Assembly (NCBI GenBank): GCA_910588625.1
Contig: CAJUQN010000007.1
Coordinates: 1-64,000 of the forward strand
Origin: an uncultured Oscillospiraceae bacterium
GTDB taxonomy: Bacteria; Bacillota; Clostridia; Oscillospirales; Oscillospiraceae
Direction: 5' to 3'
DNA length: 64,000 bases
A program made the position numbers and the translations under genes. Shown here piece by piece: positions 32,154 through 39,959 of this stretch (the stretch's first letter is position 1; every line of letters begins with the position of its first letter). Below the pieces are notes generated by a model that saw only the letters and a program-made list of their open reading frames with translations, did not search any database and was not told the DNA's origin.

Positions 32154-33209
32154 TCATGCTTTTTCCGCCCAATTGGCAAACCGATGGAGCATAGCTGCCA
32201 CCTCTGCCCGAGTAGCGTCCCCATTAGGCAGAAGCGAGCCGTCACTGCCATTGAGGATACCAACTCCCACTGCCCAGGAAATGGCCGTCTGCCCCCAGGA
32301 GGCTACCGACCCGGCATCCCGGAACCCAGCTAAGCTAGCGGACGTACTCACATCATACCCCATCTTTTGCGCATAGCGGTAAAGGATCACCGCGATTTCC
32401 TGCCGGGTTACGTTGGAGAAGGGATCAAACTGGCTGTTTGCCACCCCGGATACCACACCCATAGATCCAGCCCAAATGGTGCCCGCTGTATACCACTGTC
32501 CATTCGGCACATCCTGGAACAAAGCGGAATAGCTCACTGCAGGCTCTCCCGCCAGTCGGTGGAGCACCGTGGTCATCATACACCGCTGCATTTTGCCATC
32601 TGGCGCAAACCGGGTGGGACTGTCGCCGTTAAACAATCTTTTTTGATACACATAAACCACATCGCCATAGTACCAGGCTCCTGTCCCTACATCGGTAAAA
32701 GGCAGGCTGACAGGCGGTTCTACTGGGTTCCCTGTAGCAACGGTCCAATTCCCTTCTGTCATCCACTGGGCGTTAGCTGAGGACACCACCAAGGCGACGT
32801 CCGCCCCCGCCAGATAGCGGTGACCCACGCTGAGCACCCCTCCCACAGCGACCTCATTGCCCGCCGTAGCATCCACCAGAACCCCACTGCGCACCATTCC
32901 ACGCCCCGATGTCCAGATCAGCCCGGAGCCGATGGTACCGGTGACGATATTCCCATTGACTCCGCTTTGGGCCACAAAGGAATTGGAGCCACCGCTGCCC
33001 TGCCCTGCCTGGGCAACGATCTCATTGTACATCGCAGTAGTATCCCGGTCCACCTCCTGCTTCACGGTGGCCTTCAAATCATTCCAGAAGGTCCCTGTGA
33101 GGTAGCTGAGGGACACCAGCATTTGAGACTGATCGGCAGAAAATGCCGCCAGCACGCCCCCATTTAGGAGGGCAAGGGCCAGCACACCCGCCAAAAATTT
33201 CTTTTTCAT
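32154..33209 (-). CDS. Secreted S-layer-homology (SLH) domain protein
   Basis: This 351-residue protein has a Sec signal peptide (about residues 1-25), an N-terminal helical part, a Gly/Val-rich beta region (about 80-155) and three SLH repeats from about residue 170 to the end (FTDVGTGAWYYGDVVYVYQ, FQDVPNGQWYTAGTIWAG, FRDAGSVASWGQTAISWAV). SLH triplets bind pyruvylated secondary cell-wall polymers, anchoring the protein to the wall. The ATG follows GGAGG and overlaps the rex stop (33206-33209), so the protein is translationally coupled to a redox repressor, an unusual pairing. Confidence 0.9.
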   Translation of the reverse strand: MKKKFLAGVLALALLNGGVLAAFSADQSQMLVSLSYLTGTFWNDLKATVKQEVDRDTTAMYNEIVAQAGQGSGGSNSFVAQSGVNGNIVTGTIGSGLIWTSGRGMVRSGVLVDATAGNEVAVGGVLSVGHRYLAGADVALVVSSANAQWMTEGNWTVATGNPVEPPVSLPFTDVGTGAWYYGDVVYVYQKRLFNGDSPTRFAPDGKMQRCMMTTVLHRLAGEPAVSYSALFQDVPNGQWYTAGTIWAGSMGVVSGVANSQFDPFSNVTRQEIAVILYRYAQKMGYDVSTSASLAGFRDAGSVASWGQTAISWAVGVGILNGSDGSLLPNGDATRAEVAAMLHRFANWAEKA

Positions 33210-33844
33210 TGCGCCTCCTCAGAGATCATATAACTCAGGGTAAGTAAACTGTCGGCAAAATGCACGTCCTCAATCTGAATGCCAGGCATATCTTGCTGAG
33301 GGAGCTCCACATTGGTGAAGTTCCAAATACCCGTCACGCCGCACTCGGCCACCCGCCGGGCTGTATTCACCGCCACCCCCGCCGGGACAGTGAGAACACA
33401 CACGCTCACCGGGTCAGCCTTCAAATACTCCTCTAACGTGTCCACGTGGTAAACTGGTGTACCGCTCAGTTCATGGCCCACCAGCCTGGGGTCCACGTCA
33501 AAAGCGGCCACCAAACGAAAGCCATTTGTCTTAAAAGGGAAATTTTCCATCAGCGCCCGTCCCAGATTGCCGGTACCCAGGATCGCCACCGTGTGATTCC
33601 GGTTCATACCCAGGATGTCTGCCACTTCGGCCCGAAGCCGTTCCACATTGTACCCATACCCCTGCTGACCAAACCCGCCGAAGCAGGATAGATCCTGCCG
33701 GATCTGGGAGGCGGTAAGCCCCATGGATTTTGCCAGCGAGCTGGAGGAGATGCGCACCGTTCCATTCCGGAGCAGCTCGTCCAAATGCCGGTAGTACCGG
33801 GGCAGCCGGCGGATAACCGCAGAGGATATTTTGTCTTTCTTCAT
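33206..33844 (-). CDS. rex: Redox-sensing transcriptional repressor Rex
   Basis: Rex is a dimeric repressor that leaves DNA when NADH is high, controlling fermentation and respiration genes. This 212-residue protein has an N-terminal winged helix (SLAKSMGLTASQIRQDLS) and a Rossmann domain with ILGTGNLGRALM (Gly90-Gly95). A C-terminal helix completes the domain-swapped dimer. It has its own strong promoter, whose -35 is overlapped by a GTCAA-N5-TTGAC palindrome that might be an autoregulatory site. The next gene downstream is the SLH protein, with a 4-bp overlap. Confidence 0.95.
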   Translation of the reverse strand: MKKDKISSAVIRRLPRYYRHLDELLRNGTVRISSSSLAKSMGLTASQIRQDLSCFGGFGQQGYGYNVERLRAEVADILGMNRNHTVAILGTGNLGRALMENFPFKTNGFRLVAAFDVDPRLVGHELSGTPVYHVDTLEEYLKADPVSVCVLTVPAGVAVNTARRVAECGVTGIWNFTNVELPQQDMPGIQIEDVHFADSLLTLSYMISEEAQ

Positions 33845-33878
33845 GGCCTGATCGTTCCTTGCCTAAATTTTTCTATTC

Positions 33879-33907
33879 ATTTTACTCCATGTTAGAGGAT
33901 TTGTCAA
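33879..33907 (-). promoter_or_regulatory. rex promoter
   Basis: On the minus strand TTGACA (33902-33907), 17-base spacer, TAAAAT (33879-33884); about 35 bases before the ATG. Confidence 0.75.
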
Positions 33908-33917
33908 TTTGATTGAC
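33903..33917. promoter_or_regulatory. Palindrome GTCAA-N5-TTGAC over the rex -35
   Basis: Arms 33903-33907 and 33913-33917. It overlaps the rex -35 and lies in the divergent region shared with the 33983 gene. It only partly resembles the TTGT(G/T)AA-N4-TT(A/C)ACAA Rex consensus, so the bound regulator is uncertain. Confidence 0.4.
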
Positions 33918-33982
33918 GCGGAATTCACAATTTTCCATTTTCTCGCATATGCTGTGTCATATTGAATAAGGAGGAATTGTCC

Positions 33983-34372
33983 ATGCCTCAAACTGGTTCC
34001 CTTGTTGTACGCGCCTTTACCTCCCAGGCCCAGCTGCCCGTGTCCGGCGCCACCGTCATTATCTCCAACCACGAGGAGGACGGTCGCCGCAAAGTATATT
34101 CCATTCAGACCACCGACGAGAGCGGCGGCACCAAACCCTTCGAGCTGGAGGCCCCCGATGAGGCTCTAAGCATGAGCCCGGGCCAGGATGCCCCTTTTTC
34201 CGATTATTCCCTAGTGGTGGAGCACCCGGAATATTTTCTAGCCACCTTCGAGCAGCTTCAGGTGTTCCCTGGCATCGAGACGGTGCAAAATGTTCCCCTG
34301 GTCCCCCTGCCCCGCCCCGCCGGAGGCAGCGACCTCGCTGAGCCGGTGGTGGTCACCCCTCAGCCACTGTGA
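33983..34372 (+). CDS. Small Cna-B/carboxypeptidase-regulatory-like beta protein
   Basis: This 129-residue protein starts at the ATG at 33983, 8 bases after GGAGG. It looks like a single beta-sandwich of the carboxypeptidase-regulatory/Cna-B type: GSLVVRAFTSQAQLPVSGAT, a TTDESGGTKPFEL loop, then SDYSLVVEHPEYF and a TVQNVPLVPLP end. There is no signal peptide. It is followed 24 bp later by a SpoIID-like peptidoglycan-binding protein and then by another peptidoglycan-binding protein, so it probably belongs to a spore-envelope or cortex-related operon; that role is inferred. Confidence 0.75.
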   Translation: MPQTGSLVVRAFTSQAQLPVSGATVIISNHEEDGRRKVYSIQTTDESGGTKPFELEAPDEALSMSPGQDAPFSDYSLVVEHPEYFLATFEQLQVFPGIETVQNVPLVPLPRPAGGSDLAEPVVVTPQPL

Positions 34373-34396
34373 CCGGACGCGACAAAGGAGGTACTT

Positions 34397-35581
34397 ATGC
34401 CTATCACCGTCACACCCTACATACCGCAGACCATCACCGTCCACACCGGCCCGGCCAACCAGTGGGCGGAGAACGTCACCGTTCCCTTTTCTGATTACAT
34501 TAAAAACGTGGCCTCCAGCGAGATATACCCCACCTGGCCGGAGGCTGCACTCCGAGCCAATATCCTGGCCCAGGTGTCCTTTGCCCTGAACCGGGTGTAT
34601 ACCGAGTACTACCCCAGCCGGGGCTATGATTTTGACATCACCGGCTCCACCATGAACGACCAAAAGTTCATCAAGGGCCGCAGCATTTTCGACAACGTGG
34701 CCAAACTGGTGGATGAGCTGTTCACCACCTACATCCGCCGCAAGGGCTTTGTAGAGCCCCTGTCCTCCCGGTTCTGCAACGGCACCACCGTCACCTGTGA
34801 CGGGCTGTCGCAGTGGGGCAGTGAAGCCCTAGCCAGTCAAGGACGCTCCACCATGGAGATCCTGCGCCACTACTACGGCAACAATATCGAGCTGGTGTCC
34901 AACGCTCCCATCCGGGACATCGCCTACTCCTATCCCGGCTATCCCCTGCAAAATGGCTCCTCCGGCAACTATGTCACAGTACTCCAGGTAATGCTCAACC
35001 GCATCTCCAAAAACTACCCCGCTATCCCCCGGGTCAATCCGGTGGACGGCACCTTTGGAGCTCAGACAGAGGAGTCCATCAAACGCTTTCAGCGCATTTT
35101 CAACCTGACTCCTGACGGCATCGTGGGCCAGGCCACCTGGTATAAGTTGGTGTTCCTCTACGTGGGTGTCACCAACCTGTCGGAGCTGGTCAGCGAGGGG
35201 CAGCCCTATACCCAGATCCAGGGCCCCGCCTCCGGCGTCACTCTCCAGGAGGGCAGCGGCGGCATCTCTGTATCTGCCCTGCAATACTTCATCTCCATCA
35301 TCGGCCAGTTCAACTCTGACGTACCCGCGTTGGCTATCGACGGCATCTTCGGCCCCAAAACTGCCGCCGCCGTCCGGGCCATCCAAAGCCGGTTTGGCCT
35401 GCCCGTCACTGGCACCGTGGACCAGGCTACCTGGCAGCGTATTTATGACGAATACCTGGGGATTGCCAGCACCGCCTTGGCTGGAGCCAACCTGCCCACC
35501 AGCTCTCAACAGATCCAGCAGGCGGTCCAGGCAGGCCAATTCCCCGGCTACAACCTGACCTACGGAAGTTCTGATACCTGA
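34397..35581 (+). CDS. SpoIID-like protein with two peptidoglycan-binding domains
   Basis: The N-terminal part (to about residue 165) resembles a SpoIID/LytB domain: AALRANILAQVSFALNRVYT followed by CDGLSQWGSEALASQGRSTM and EILRHYYGNNIEL, the usual end of SpoIID domains. Residues about 180-255 and 275-355 are two PG_binding_1 repeats, each ending in a VDGTFGAQTEESIKRFQ or IDGIFGPKTAAAVRAIQ block. SpoIID enzymes are lytic transglycosylases used in engulfment. The catalytic Glu region is divergent, so activity is unsure. No signal peptide is visible, which fits a mother-cell protein. GGAGG precedes the ATG at 34397. Confidence 0.83.
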   Translation: MPITVTPYIPQTITVHTGPANQWAENVTVPFSDYIKNVASSEIYPTWPEAALRANILAQVSFALNRVYTEYYPSRGYDFDITGSTMNDQKFIKGRSIFDNVAKLVDELFTTYIRRKGFVEPLSSRFCNGTTVTCDGLSQWGSEALASQGRSTMEILRHYYGNNIELVSNAPIRDIAYSYPGYPLQNGSSGNYVTVLQVMLNRISKNYPAIPRVNPVDGTFGAQTEESIKRFQRIFNLTPDGIVGQATWYKLVFLYVGVTNLSELVSEGQPYTQIQGPASGVTLQEGSGGISVSALQYFISIIGQFNSDVPALAIDGIFGPKTAAAVRAIQSRFGLPVTGTVDQATWQRIYDEYLGIASTALAGANLPTSSQQIQQAVQAGQFPGYNLTYGSSDT

Positions 35582-35598
35582 AAGGAAGGGAACCTGTT

Positions 35599-36129
35599 AT
35601 GAATGAATCCAGCACCCCCGAACTGAACGGCGGCCAGCCCATCCGTTCCCTGCAATATATGCTCAATGAGCTCGCCATCCACAACCCTGTCCTCACCCGG
35701 CTGGCGGTGGACGGGATATTTGGCGAGCGGACCTTGGAGGCTGTCATGGTATTTCAACGAGAATACCGTCTCCCGGTGAATGGCGTGGTAGATCTAAATA
35801 CTTGGGATGCCATTCAGGATGCTTATTTTAAGGTCGAGCTGCTTTATGGTAACCCACCCCCGTTAAACGTGCTACCCAACGGCACCTATATTGCCGCCGA
35901 GGGGGCGGAGAGTGAGCCCATGCTCATCGTTCAAGCTATGTTTGTGTCCCTTAACAAAAAAATGAGCAATTTCGGTCCGTGTGAAATGAATAGCTGCAAT
36001 GATGGCGGGACTCACGCAAACATTCGGGAGGTCCAGCGTATTGCAGGACTGCCCATCACTGGCACCCTGGACCGGGTCACCTGGTCCTATATGGTCCAGC
36101 TCTACCAAGCGCTGATCACACGGAGCTGA
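35599..36129 (+). CDS. Peptidoglycan-binding-domain protein
   Basis: This 176-residue protein consists of two PG_binding_1-like units: residues about 12-75 (IRSLQYMLNELA, VDGIFGERTLEAVMVFQ) and about 95-170 (VQAMFVSLNKKM, REVQRIAGLPITGTLDRVTW). There is no signal peptide or catalytic domain. It follows the SpoIID-like gene by 17 bp with AAGGAAGGG upstream. It probably coats or cross-bridges peptidoglycan with its neighbours; a role in spore cortex is inference from context. Confidence 0.82.
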   Translation: MNESSTPELNGGQPIRSLQYMLNELAIHNPVLTRLAVDGIFGERTLEAVMVFQREYRLPVNGVVDLNTWDAIQDAYFKVELLYGNPPPLNVLPNGTYIAAEGAESEPMLIVQAMFVSLNKKMSNFGPCEMNSCNDGGTHANIREVQRIAGLPITGTLDRVTWSYMVQLYQALITRS

Positions 36130-36144
36130 CCCGTCAAATCCCCC

Positions 36145-36173
36145 TTGCCATTTTCCAACGGATTCTGTATAAT
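36145..36173 (+). promoter_or_regulatory. Promoter of the DUF4364 gene
   Basis: TTGCCA (36145-36150), 17-base spacer, TATAAT (36168-36173); about 38 bases upstream of the ATG at 36211. Confidence 0.75.
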
Positions 36174-36210
36174 ACTGATAATCTCAAGTATCGGTAAGGA
36201 GGGTGCGCCT

Positions 36211-36747
36211 ATGGCCGGCTTCATCCACGACAAGCTGGATATCAAGTTGCTGGTGCTCTACATCATGGACCGGGTGGCAGCTCCCATCGACTTCAATACC
36301 CTCACAGACCTGTCCATGTGCGACAGCGGCGTGGACTACTTCCAGTTCGCCGAGGCGGTATCTGAGCTGACGGAAAGCGGCCATCTGAACCAGGACGGAG
36401 AATTCTACGCCGTCACCGGCAAGGGCCGCCGTACCTGCGCCGCTGGGGAGAGCAGTCTCTCCCCAGTCATCCGCCAGCGGTGTGACCGGCGGCTTGCCCC
36501 GCTGAACCAAGCACTGAAGCACAAGGCCCAGGTGCGGGCCCAAGTAAAGGAGCAGCCCCAGGGCTTTGACGTCTGCCTGTCCATGGATGACGATCAGGGC
36601 AATCTGTTTTCCATGACCCTGCTCTCCCCCACCCGAGAGGACGCTCAGCGCATCGCCGACGGTTTCTTGAAGCACCCTGACCGGGTGTATAATGGACTTC
36701 TTGGCGTGCTTCTCACCAATGATGAAAAGGAGTGTGACGAGCCTTGA
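36211..36747 (+). CDS. DUF4364 family protein
   Basis: This 178-residue protein starts at the ATG at 36211 after AAGGAGGG; the promoter lies just upstream. It matches DUF4364: DIKLLVLYIMDRVAAPIDF and SMCDSGVDYFQFAEAVSELTE form a winged-helix-like N-terminal half, so DNA binding is plausible but unproven. The second half carries a KEQPQGFDVCLSM beta part. It is cytoplasmic. Its stop overlaps the TTG start of the next membrane-protein gene. Confidence 0.85.
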   Translation: MAGFIHDKLDIKLLVLYIMDRVAAPIDFNTLTDLSMCDSGVDYFQFAEAVSELTESGHLNQDGEFYAVTGKGRRTCAAGESSLSPVIRQRCDRRLAPLNQALKHKAQVRAQVKEQPQGFDVCLSMDDDQGNLFSMTLLSPTREDAQRIADGFLKHPDRVYNGLLGVLLTNDEKECDEP

Positions 36748-37562
36748 CTTTTATGGGCTTTCCGATCTCTAACCTGTTCCTCTATTTTATCCTGTACTCT
36801 TTTTTGGGTTGGGTGATGGAGACCTGCTATTGCTCCATCATGGAGCACCGCCTAGTGCCGCGAGGCTTCCTTTACGGCCCCATCTGCCCCATCTACGGCG
36901 GCGGGGTAACGCTGATGATCCTGTTTTTCACCCCATTGAAGAAAAATCTGGTGCTCTTTTACGTGATAGCCGTGGTGGTTATGACCTCCTGGGAGTATTT
37001 CGTTGGTTGGGTGCTTGAGGTCACCACCCACGTGAAATACTGGGACTACTCACAATACCGCTTCAATTTAAAAGGCCGGGTGTGCCTGTGGGTGGCCCTG
37101 ACATGGGGAGGGTTGTCTTACATCGTGATCTTTTTCATCCACCCACCCATTCAGAAGTTGGTGGTGGACCTGCCCGTATGGATGGAGTATATGCTGTGCG
37201 GCGCCTTTCTGGCCCTGCTGGCGGTGGACGCCACCCTCACCATTCGGAACCTGGTATTGGTCGCCATGCACGTGGAGACCGTCACCCAGCTGGGGCAGGA
37301 GCTACAGCTCCAGCTGGCCCTGGGCAAGGCCGAGCTGGGCGACAGGCTGGAGGACAGCGCCGCCGCCCTGCGGGAGCGCTACAGCGAGCAGATAGCCCAG
37401 CTGGAGAAGGTCAGCCGCCGTTTCCGCAACACCTACAGTACCATGACAGCAAGCCACAAATACTCGGTCAGCCACGACGACATCCTGGCCGCTGCCGAGC
37501 TGGCAAAGGAAGAAATTTTGCGGCGGAAAAACGCGTTGAAAACCCTCCGTGCCACGCGCTAA
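36744..37562 (+). CDS. PF06541-family membrane protein (putative ABC transporter permease)
   Basis: This 272-residue protein has about five membrane segments in its first 180 residues and a long charged C-terminal coiled coil (about 185-272). Family blocks are YSFLGWVMETCYCSI, RGFLYGPICPIYGGG and FNLKGRVCLWVALTWGG. The family is labelled 'putative ABC transporter type IV', but evidence for transport is thin and no ATPase is adjacent. The TTG at 36744 overlaps the DUF4364 stop and sits 11 bases after AAGGAG; the ATG at 36753 is farther from it. A clear terminator follows. Confidence 0.85.
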   Translation: MTFMGFPISNLFLYFILYSFLGWVMETCYCSIMEHRLVPRGFLYGPICPIYGGGVTLMILFFTPLKKNLVLFYVIAVVVMTSWEYFVGWVLEVTTHVKYWDYSQYRFNLKGRVCLWVALTWGGLSYIVIFFIHPPIQKLVVDLPVWMEYMLCGAFLALLAVDATLTIRNLVLVAMHVETVTQLGQELQLQLALGKAELGDRLEDSAAALRERYSEQIAQLEKVSRRFRNTYSTMTASHKYSVSHDDILAAAELAKEEILRRKNALKTLRATR

Positions 37563-37582
37563 ATCTCAAAACCGCATGGCAA

Positions 37583-37618
37583 ACGGCTCGCCGGAGCATA
37601 TCCGGCGGGCCGTTTTTT
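37583..37618 (+). terminator. Terminator after the PF06541 gene
   Basis: A 13-bp stem (37583-37595 with 37601-37613, one mismatch), a 5-base loop and a run of six T. It also lies just beyond the nucleoside-permease gene on the other strand. Confidence 0.85.
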
Positions 37619-37633
37619 GTCTTGGCGGCAAAC

Positions 37634-38665
37634 TCAGCGCTGGCTCTTATCATAGGGAATGCCCTCCGCCTTGGGGGCGCGAGACTTCTTAGAAGTGAAG
37701 GCCAGCACAACCAGGGTGATAACATAGGGCAGCATACGGTAGACATGGGCGCTGACAGGAATCTGAGTCAGCATACAGATGCCGTCGCCGTTGATGTCGA
37801 TACTGGTGTAGGAGGCCGCAATACATTTGAACAGGCCGAACAGCAGAGCCGCCCCAGCAATGTTCAGCGGCTTCCAGTTGCCGAAAATCATGACGGCCAG
37901 GGCCAGAAAGCCAAAGCCTGCTACATCGCCGTTAGAAGAACAGTTAGCGGTGGTCAGAGCGTACACAAATCCGCCCATCCCCGCCAGAGCGCCCGAGATC
38001 GTAGTGCCCGCATACCGCATTTTGTATACGTTGATACCCAAGGAATCCGATGCCTGTGGGTTCTCACCGCAGGAGCGCAGCCGCAAACCGAACCGGGTCT
38101 TGTACAAAATCACGGACAATATTACGAACAGCACAATACACACATAAGTGGCCGGATAGGTCTGATTGATGAAGGTCTCCCCCATGAATCCCATATTGTC
38201 AGTCCGACCATAACCAAAGTAGGACTTGCGGAGCATGAACCAGGAGGGCGCATCTCCCCCGCTCATGTTCAGGATATTCTGGTTGGCGATGATGCGGATA
38301 AAGAACAACACCAGCGCTGGGGCCATCAGGTTCAAGGCCGTACCGCCAATGGTCTGGTCCGCTTTCAGATTTACTGAGGCAAAAGACAACAGCAACGAGA
38401 AAATTGCACCTGCCACGGCGGCCACCAGCATAGCAAGCATAGCAAAGCCCTGAAGTGCCAGCCAGTTATTGGCGTCCTTGGCCGGGGCAAAGGTTCCTGC
38501 GTCCTGCACAATGTTTACAAATAACACACCGATGAAGGCGCCGAAGATCATAATGCCCTCAAGGGCCAGGTTGATGATGCCGCTGCGCTCGGCGAACACA
38601 CCGGCCAGGGCTACGATCATCAGCGGGACCGCATAAATCAGGGTTTGCCGAATCAGGAATGTCAT
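37634..38665 (-). CDS. nupQ: Nucleoside ABC transporter permease (NupQ-like)
   Basis: This 343-residue inner-membrane permease of the BPD_transp_2 family has about nine hydrophobic segments. Family blocks are FAERSGIINLALEGIMIFGAF near the N-terminus and RLRSCGENPQASDSLGINVYKMRY in the middle. Together with the next permease, the ATPase and the BMP lipoprotein it forms a nucleoside importer. It overlaps the other permease gene by 4 bp (38662-38665). The adjacent deoC supports nucleoside rather than sugar uptake. Confidence 0.9.
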   Translation of the reverse strand: MTFLIRQTLIYAVPLMIVALAGVFAERSGIINLALEGIMIFGAFIGVLFVNIVQDAGTFAPAKDANNWLALQGFAMLAMLVAAVAGAIFSLLLSFASVNLKADQTIGGTALNLMAPALVLFFIRIIANQNILNMSGGDAPSWFMLRKSYFGYGRTDNMGFMGETFINQTYPATYVCIVLFVILSVILYKTRFGLRLRSCGENPQASDSLGINVYKMRYAGTTISGALAGMGGFVYALTTANCSSNGDVAGFGFLALAVMIFGNWKPLNIAGAALLFGLFKCIAASYTSIDINGDGICMLTQIPVSAHVYRMLPYVITLVVLAFTSKKSRAPKAEGIPYDKSQR

Positions 38666-39876
38666 GCGCCCTCGCCTCCCTTCTCAACCTTGCCATCCGG
38701 GGTGGTCGCACTGTCTGCCGACGCAGACGCCGCAGGCCTGTGCCTCTTCCGCCCAGTGAGGAACATTTTGATTACCAAAGAGAAAGCACTCAAATAGACG
38801 ATGGCGGCAATGATAACATCAGTAATATACTCATTGTAGCCAGTGAGGTTGGTGAGCTGCTGTCCGGCGATATTTAGCATAGACATAAAGCAGCCGGTAA
38901 AAATGATGGCGATTGGGTTACTGGCCGCCAGGAGGGCCACCGGGATGCCGTTAAAGCCAGTGGCAGGCAAGGATTGGTAGGTAGACCAGAAAAACTCCGT
39001 ATTACCAGACAGATAGTACAGTGAGGCCGCCGCACCGGACAACCCTCCAGCGATCGCCATGGACAGCACAATGTTCCGCTTGTCGTTGATGCCAGCGTAG
39101 CGGGCCGCATGACGGTTGCTGCCGCAGGACACCAGCTCATAGCCCATGGTGGTTTTGGTGATGAAGATATACACCACAACTGCTAAAACCACTGCGATGA
39201 TGATACCCCAATTCACCTGGGAGCCGGGGAAAATGGCGTCAAGTCCCCACTTGACCGTCTCCACACCATTCCGGGTAGTTTTGTAAATGTAACCCGTTTT
39301 TCCATTCTCCTCCATGTTGCGCCAGATACTCTCGTCAAAAACCCAGGTCACCAGGTTGGCGGCAATCCAGTTAGTCATAATACAGGCCAGCACTTCGTTG
39401 ATGTTCAGCAGGGCCTTCACCAGTCCAGGGATGGCGCCCCAAACCGCTCCGGCCAGCATACCAGCCAAGAAAGCCAGCAGCCACACGATGGGCGCAGGTA
39501 CGGAGGTAGTGGGGATGCTCAGCGCCACCACCAACGTGGCCATGGTGCCCATAAGATACTGCCCCGGCGCACCGATGTTGAACAGGCCCGTTTTGAAGGC
39601 CACCGCCACAGATAGCCCTGTCAAGATCAGCGGCGTAGCCCGGAAGAGCATATTGCCCACGTTGGCGGGGTTGAAGCCGAAGGTCAGGTTACCCACAGAG
39701 TCCCGCCCGGTGCTGAGGATACCACCCAGAACCAGGCGGATGCCATCCCACACTGAACCGGCACCCAGGGCGGGATTGGTCAAACCCACGACGAGCACGA
39801 TGAGACAGCCTACCAGCAGGCCGATGAAGATGGAGATCAACGAGGCCACTACAGTTTTTGCTCCGTCCTTTTCCAT
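38662..39876 (-). CDS. nupP: Nucleoside ABC transporter permease (NupP-like)
   Basis: The second permease of the importer. The ATG at 39876 is preferred because AAGGAGAGGTGG lies 9 bases upstream; an ATG at 39900 overlaps the stop of a 20-codon ORF as ATGA and would put that ribosome site inside the gene. The 404-residue protein has FKTGLFNIGAPGQYLMGTMA and ELVSCGSNRHAARYAGINDKRN family blocks, and about ten membrane segments. It ends in a short charged cytoplasmic tail (GRKRHRPAASASADSATTPD). Confidence 0.9.
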   Translation of the reverse strand: MEKDGAKTVVASLISIFIGLLVGCLIVLVVGLTNPALGAGSVWDGIRLVLGGILSTGRDSVGNLTFGFNPANVGNMLFRATPLILTGLSVAVAFKTGLFNIGAPGQYLMGTMATLVVALSIPTTSVPAPIVWLLAFLAGMLAGAVWGAIPGLVKALLNINEVLACIMTNWIAANLVTWVFDESIWRNMEENGKTGYIYKTTRNGVETVKWGLDAIFPGSQVNWGIIIAVVLAVVVYIFITKTTMGYELVSCGSNRHAARYAGINDKRNIVLSMAIAGGLSGAAASLYYLSGNTEFFWSTYQSLPATGFNGIPVALLAASNPIAIIFTGCFMSMLNIAGQQLTNLTGYNEYITDVIIAAIVYLSAFSLVIKMFLTGRKRHRPAASASADSATTPDGKVEKGGEGA

Positions 39877-39896
39877 CAGAGTTGACCACCTCTCCT

Positions 39897-39959
39897 TCAT
39901 TCGTCCTCATCCCCCTCTCCGGTATAGATCTGGACGAGATTCGGATATTTCACACTCAT
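39897..39959 (-). CDS. 20-codon ORF between the nucleoside ATPase and permease genes
   Basis: The ATG at 39959 overlaps the ATPase stop as ATGA and has AAGGAGG about 10 bases upstream, a better ribosome site than many genes here. The frame encodes 20 residues including PNLVQIYTGEGDEDE, and its TGA overlaps a possible permease ATG at 39900 and abuts that gene's ribosome site. The peptide resembles the first residues of cob(I)alamin adenosyltransferases (LIQIYTGDGKGK) cut before the P-loop. It may be a leader/coupling peptide or the scar of a deleted gene. Confidence 0.45.
   Translation of the reverse strand: MSVKYPNLVQIYTGEGDEDE

Noticed and set aside
33940..33970. Sporulation sigma-factor promoter before the 33983 gene
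   Set aside because: CATATT-like sequence is present, but it would start RNA inside the ribosome site and no matching -35 was found.
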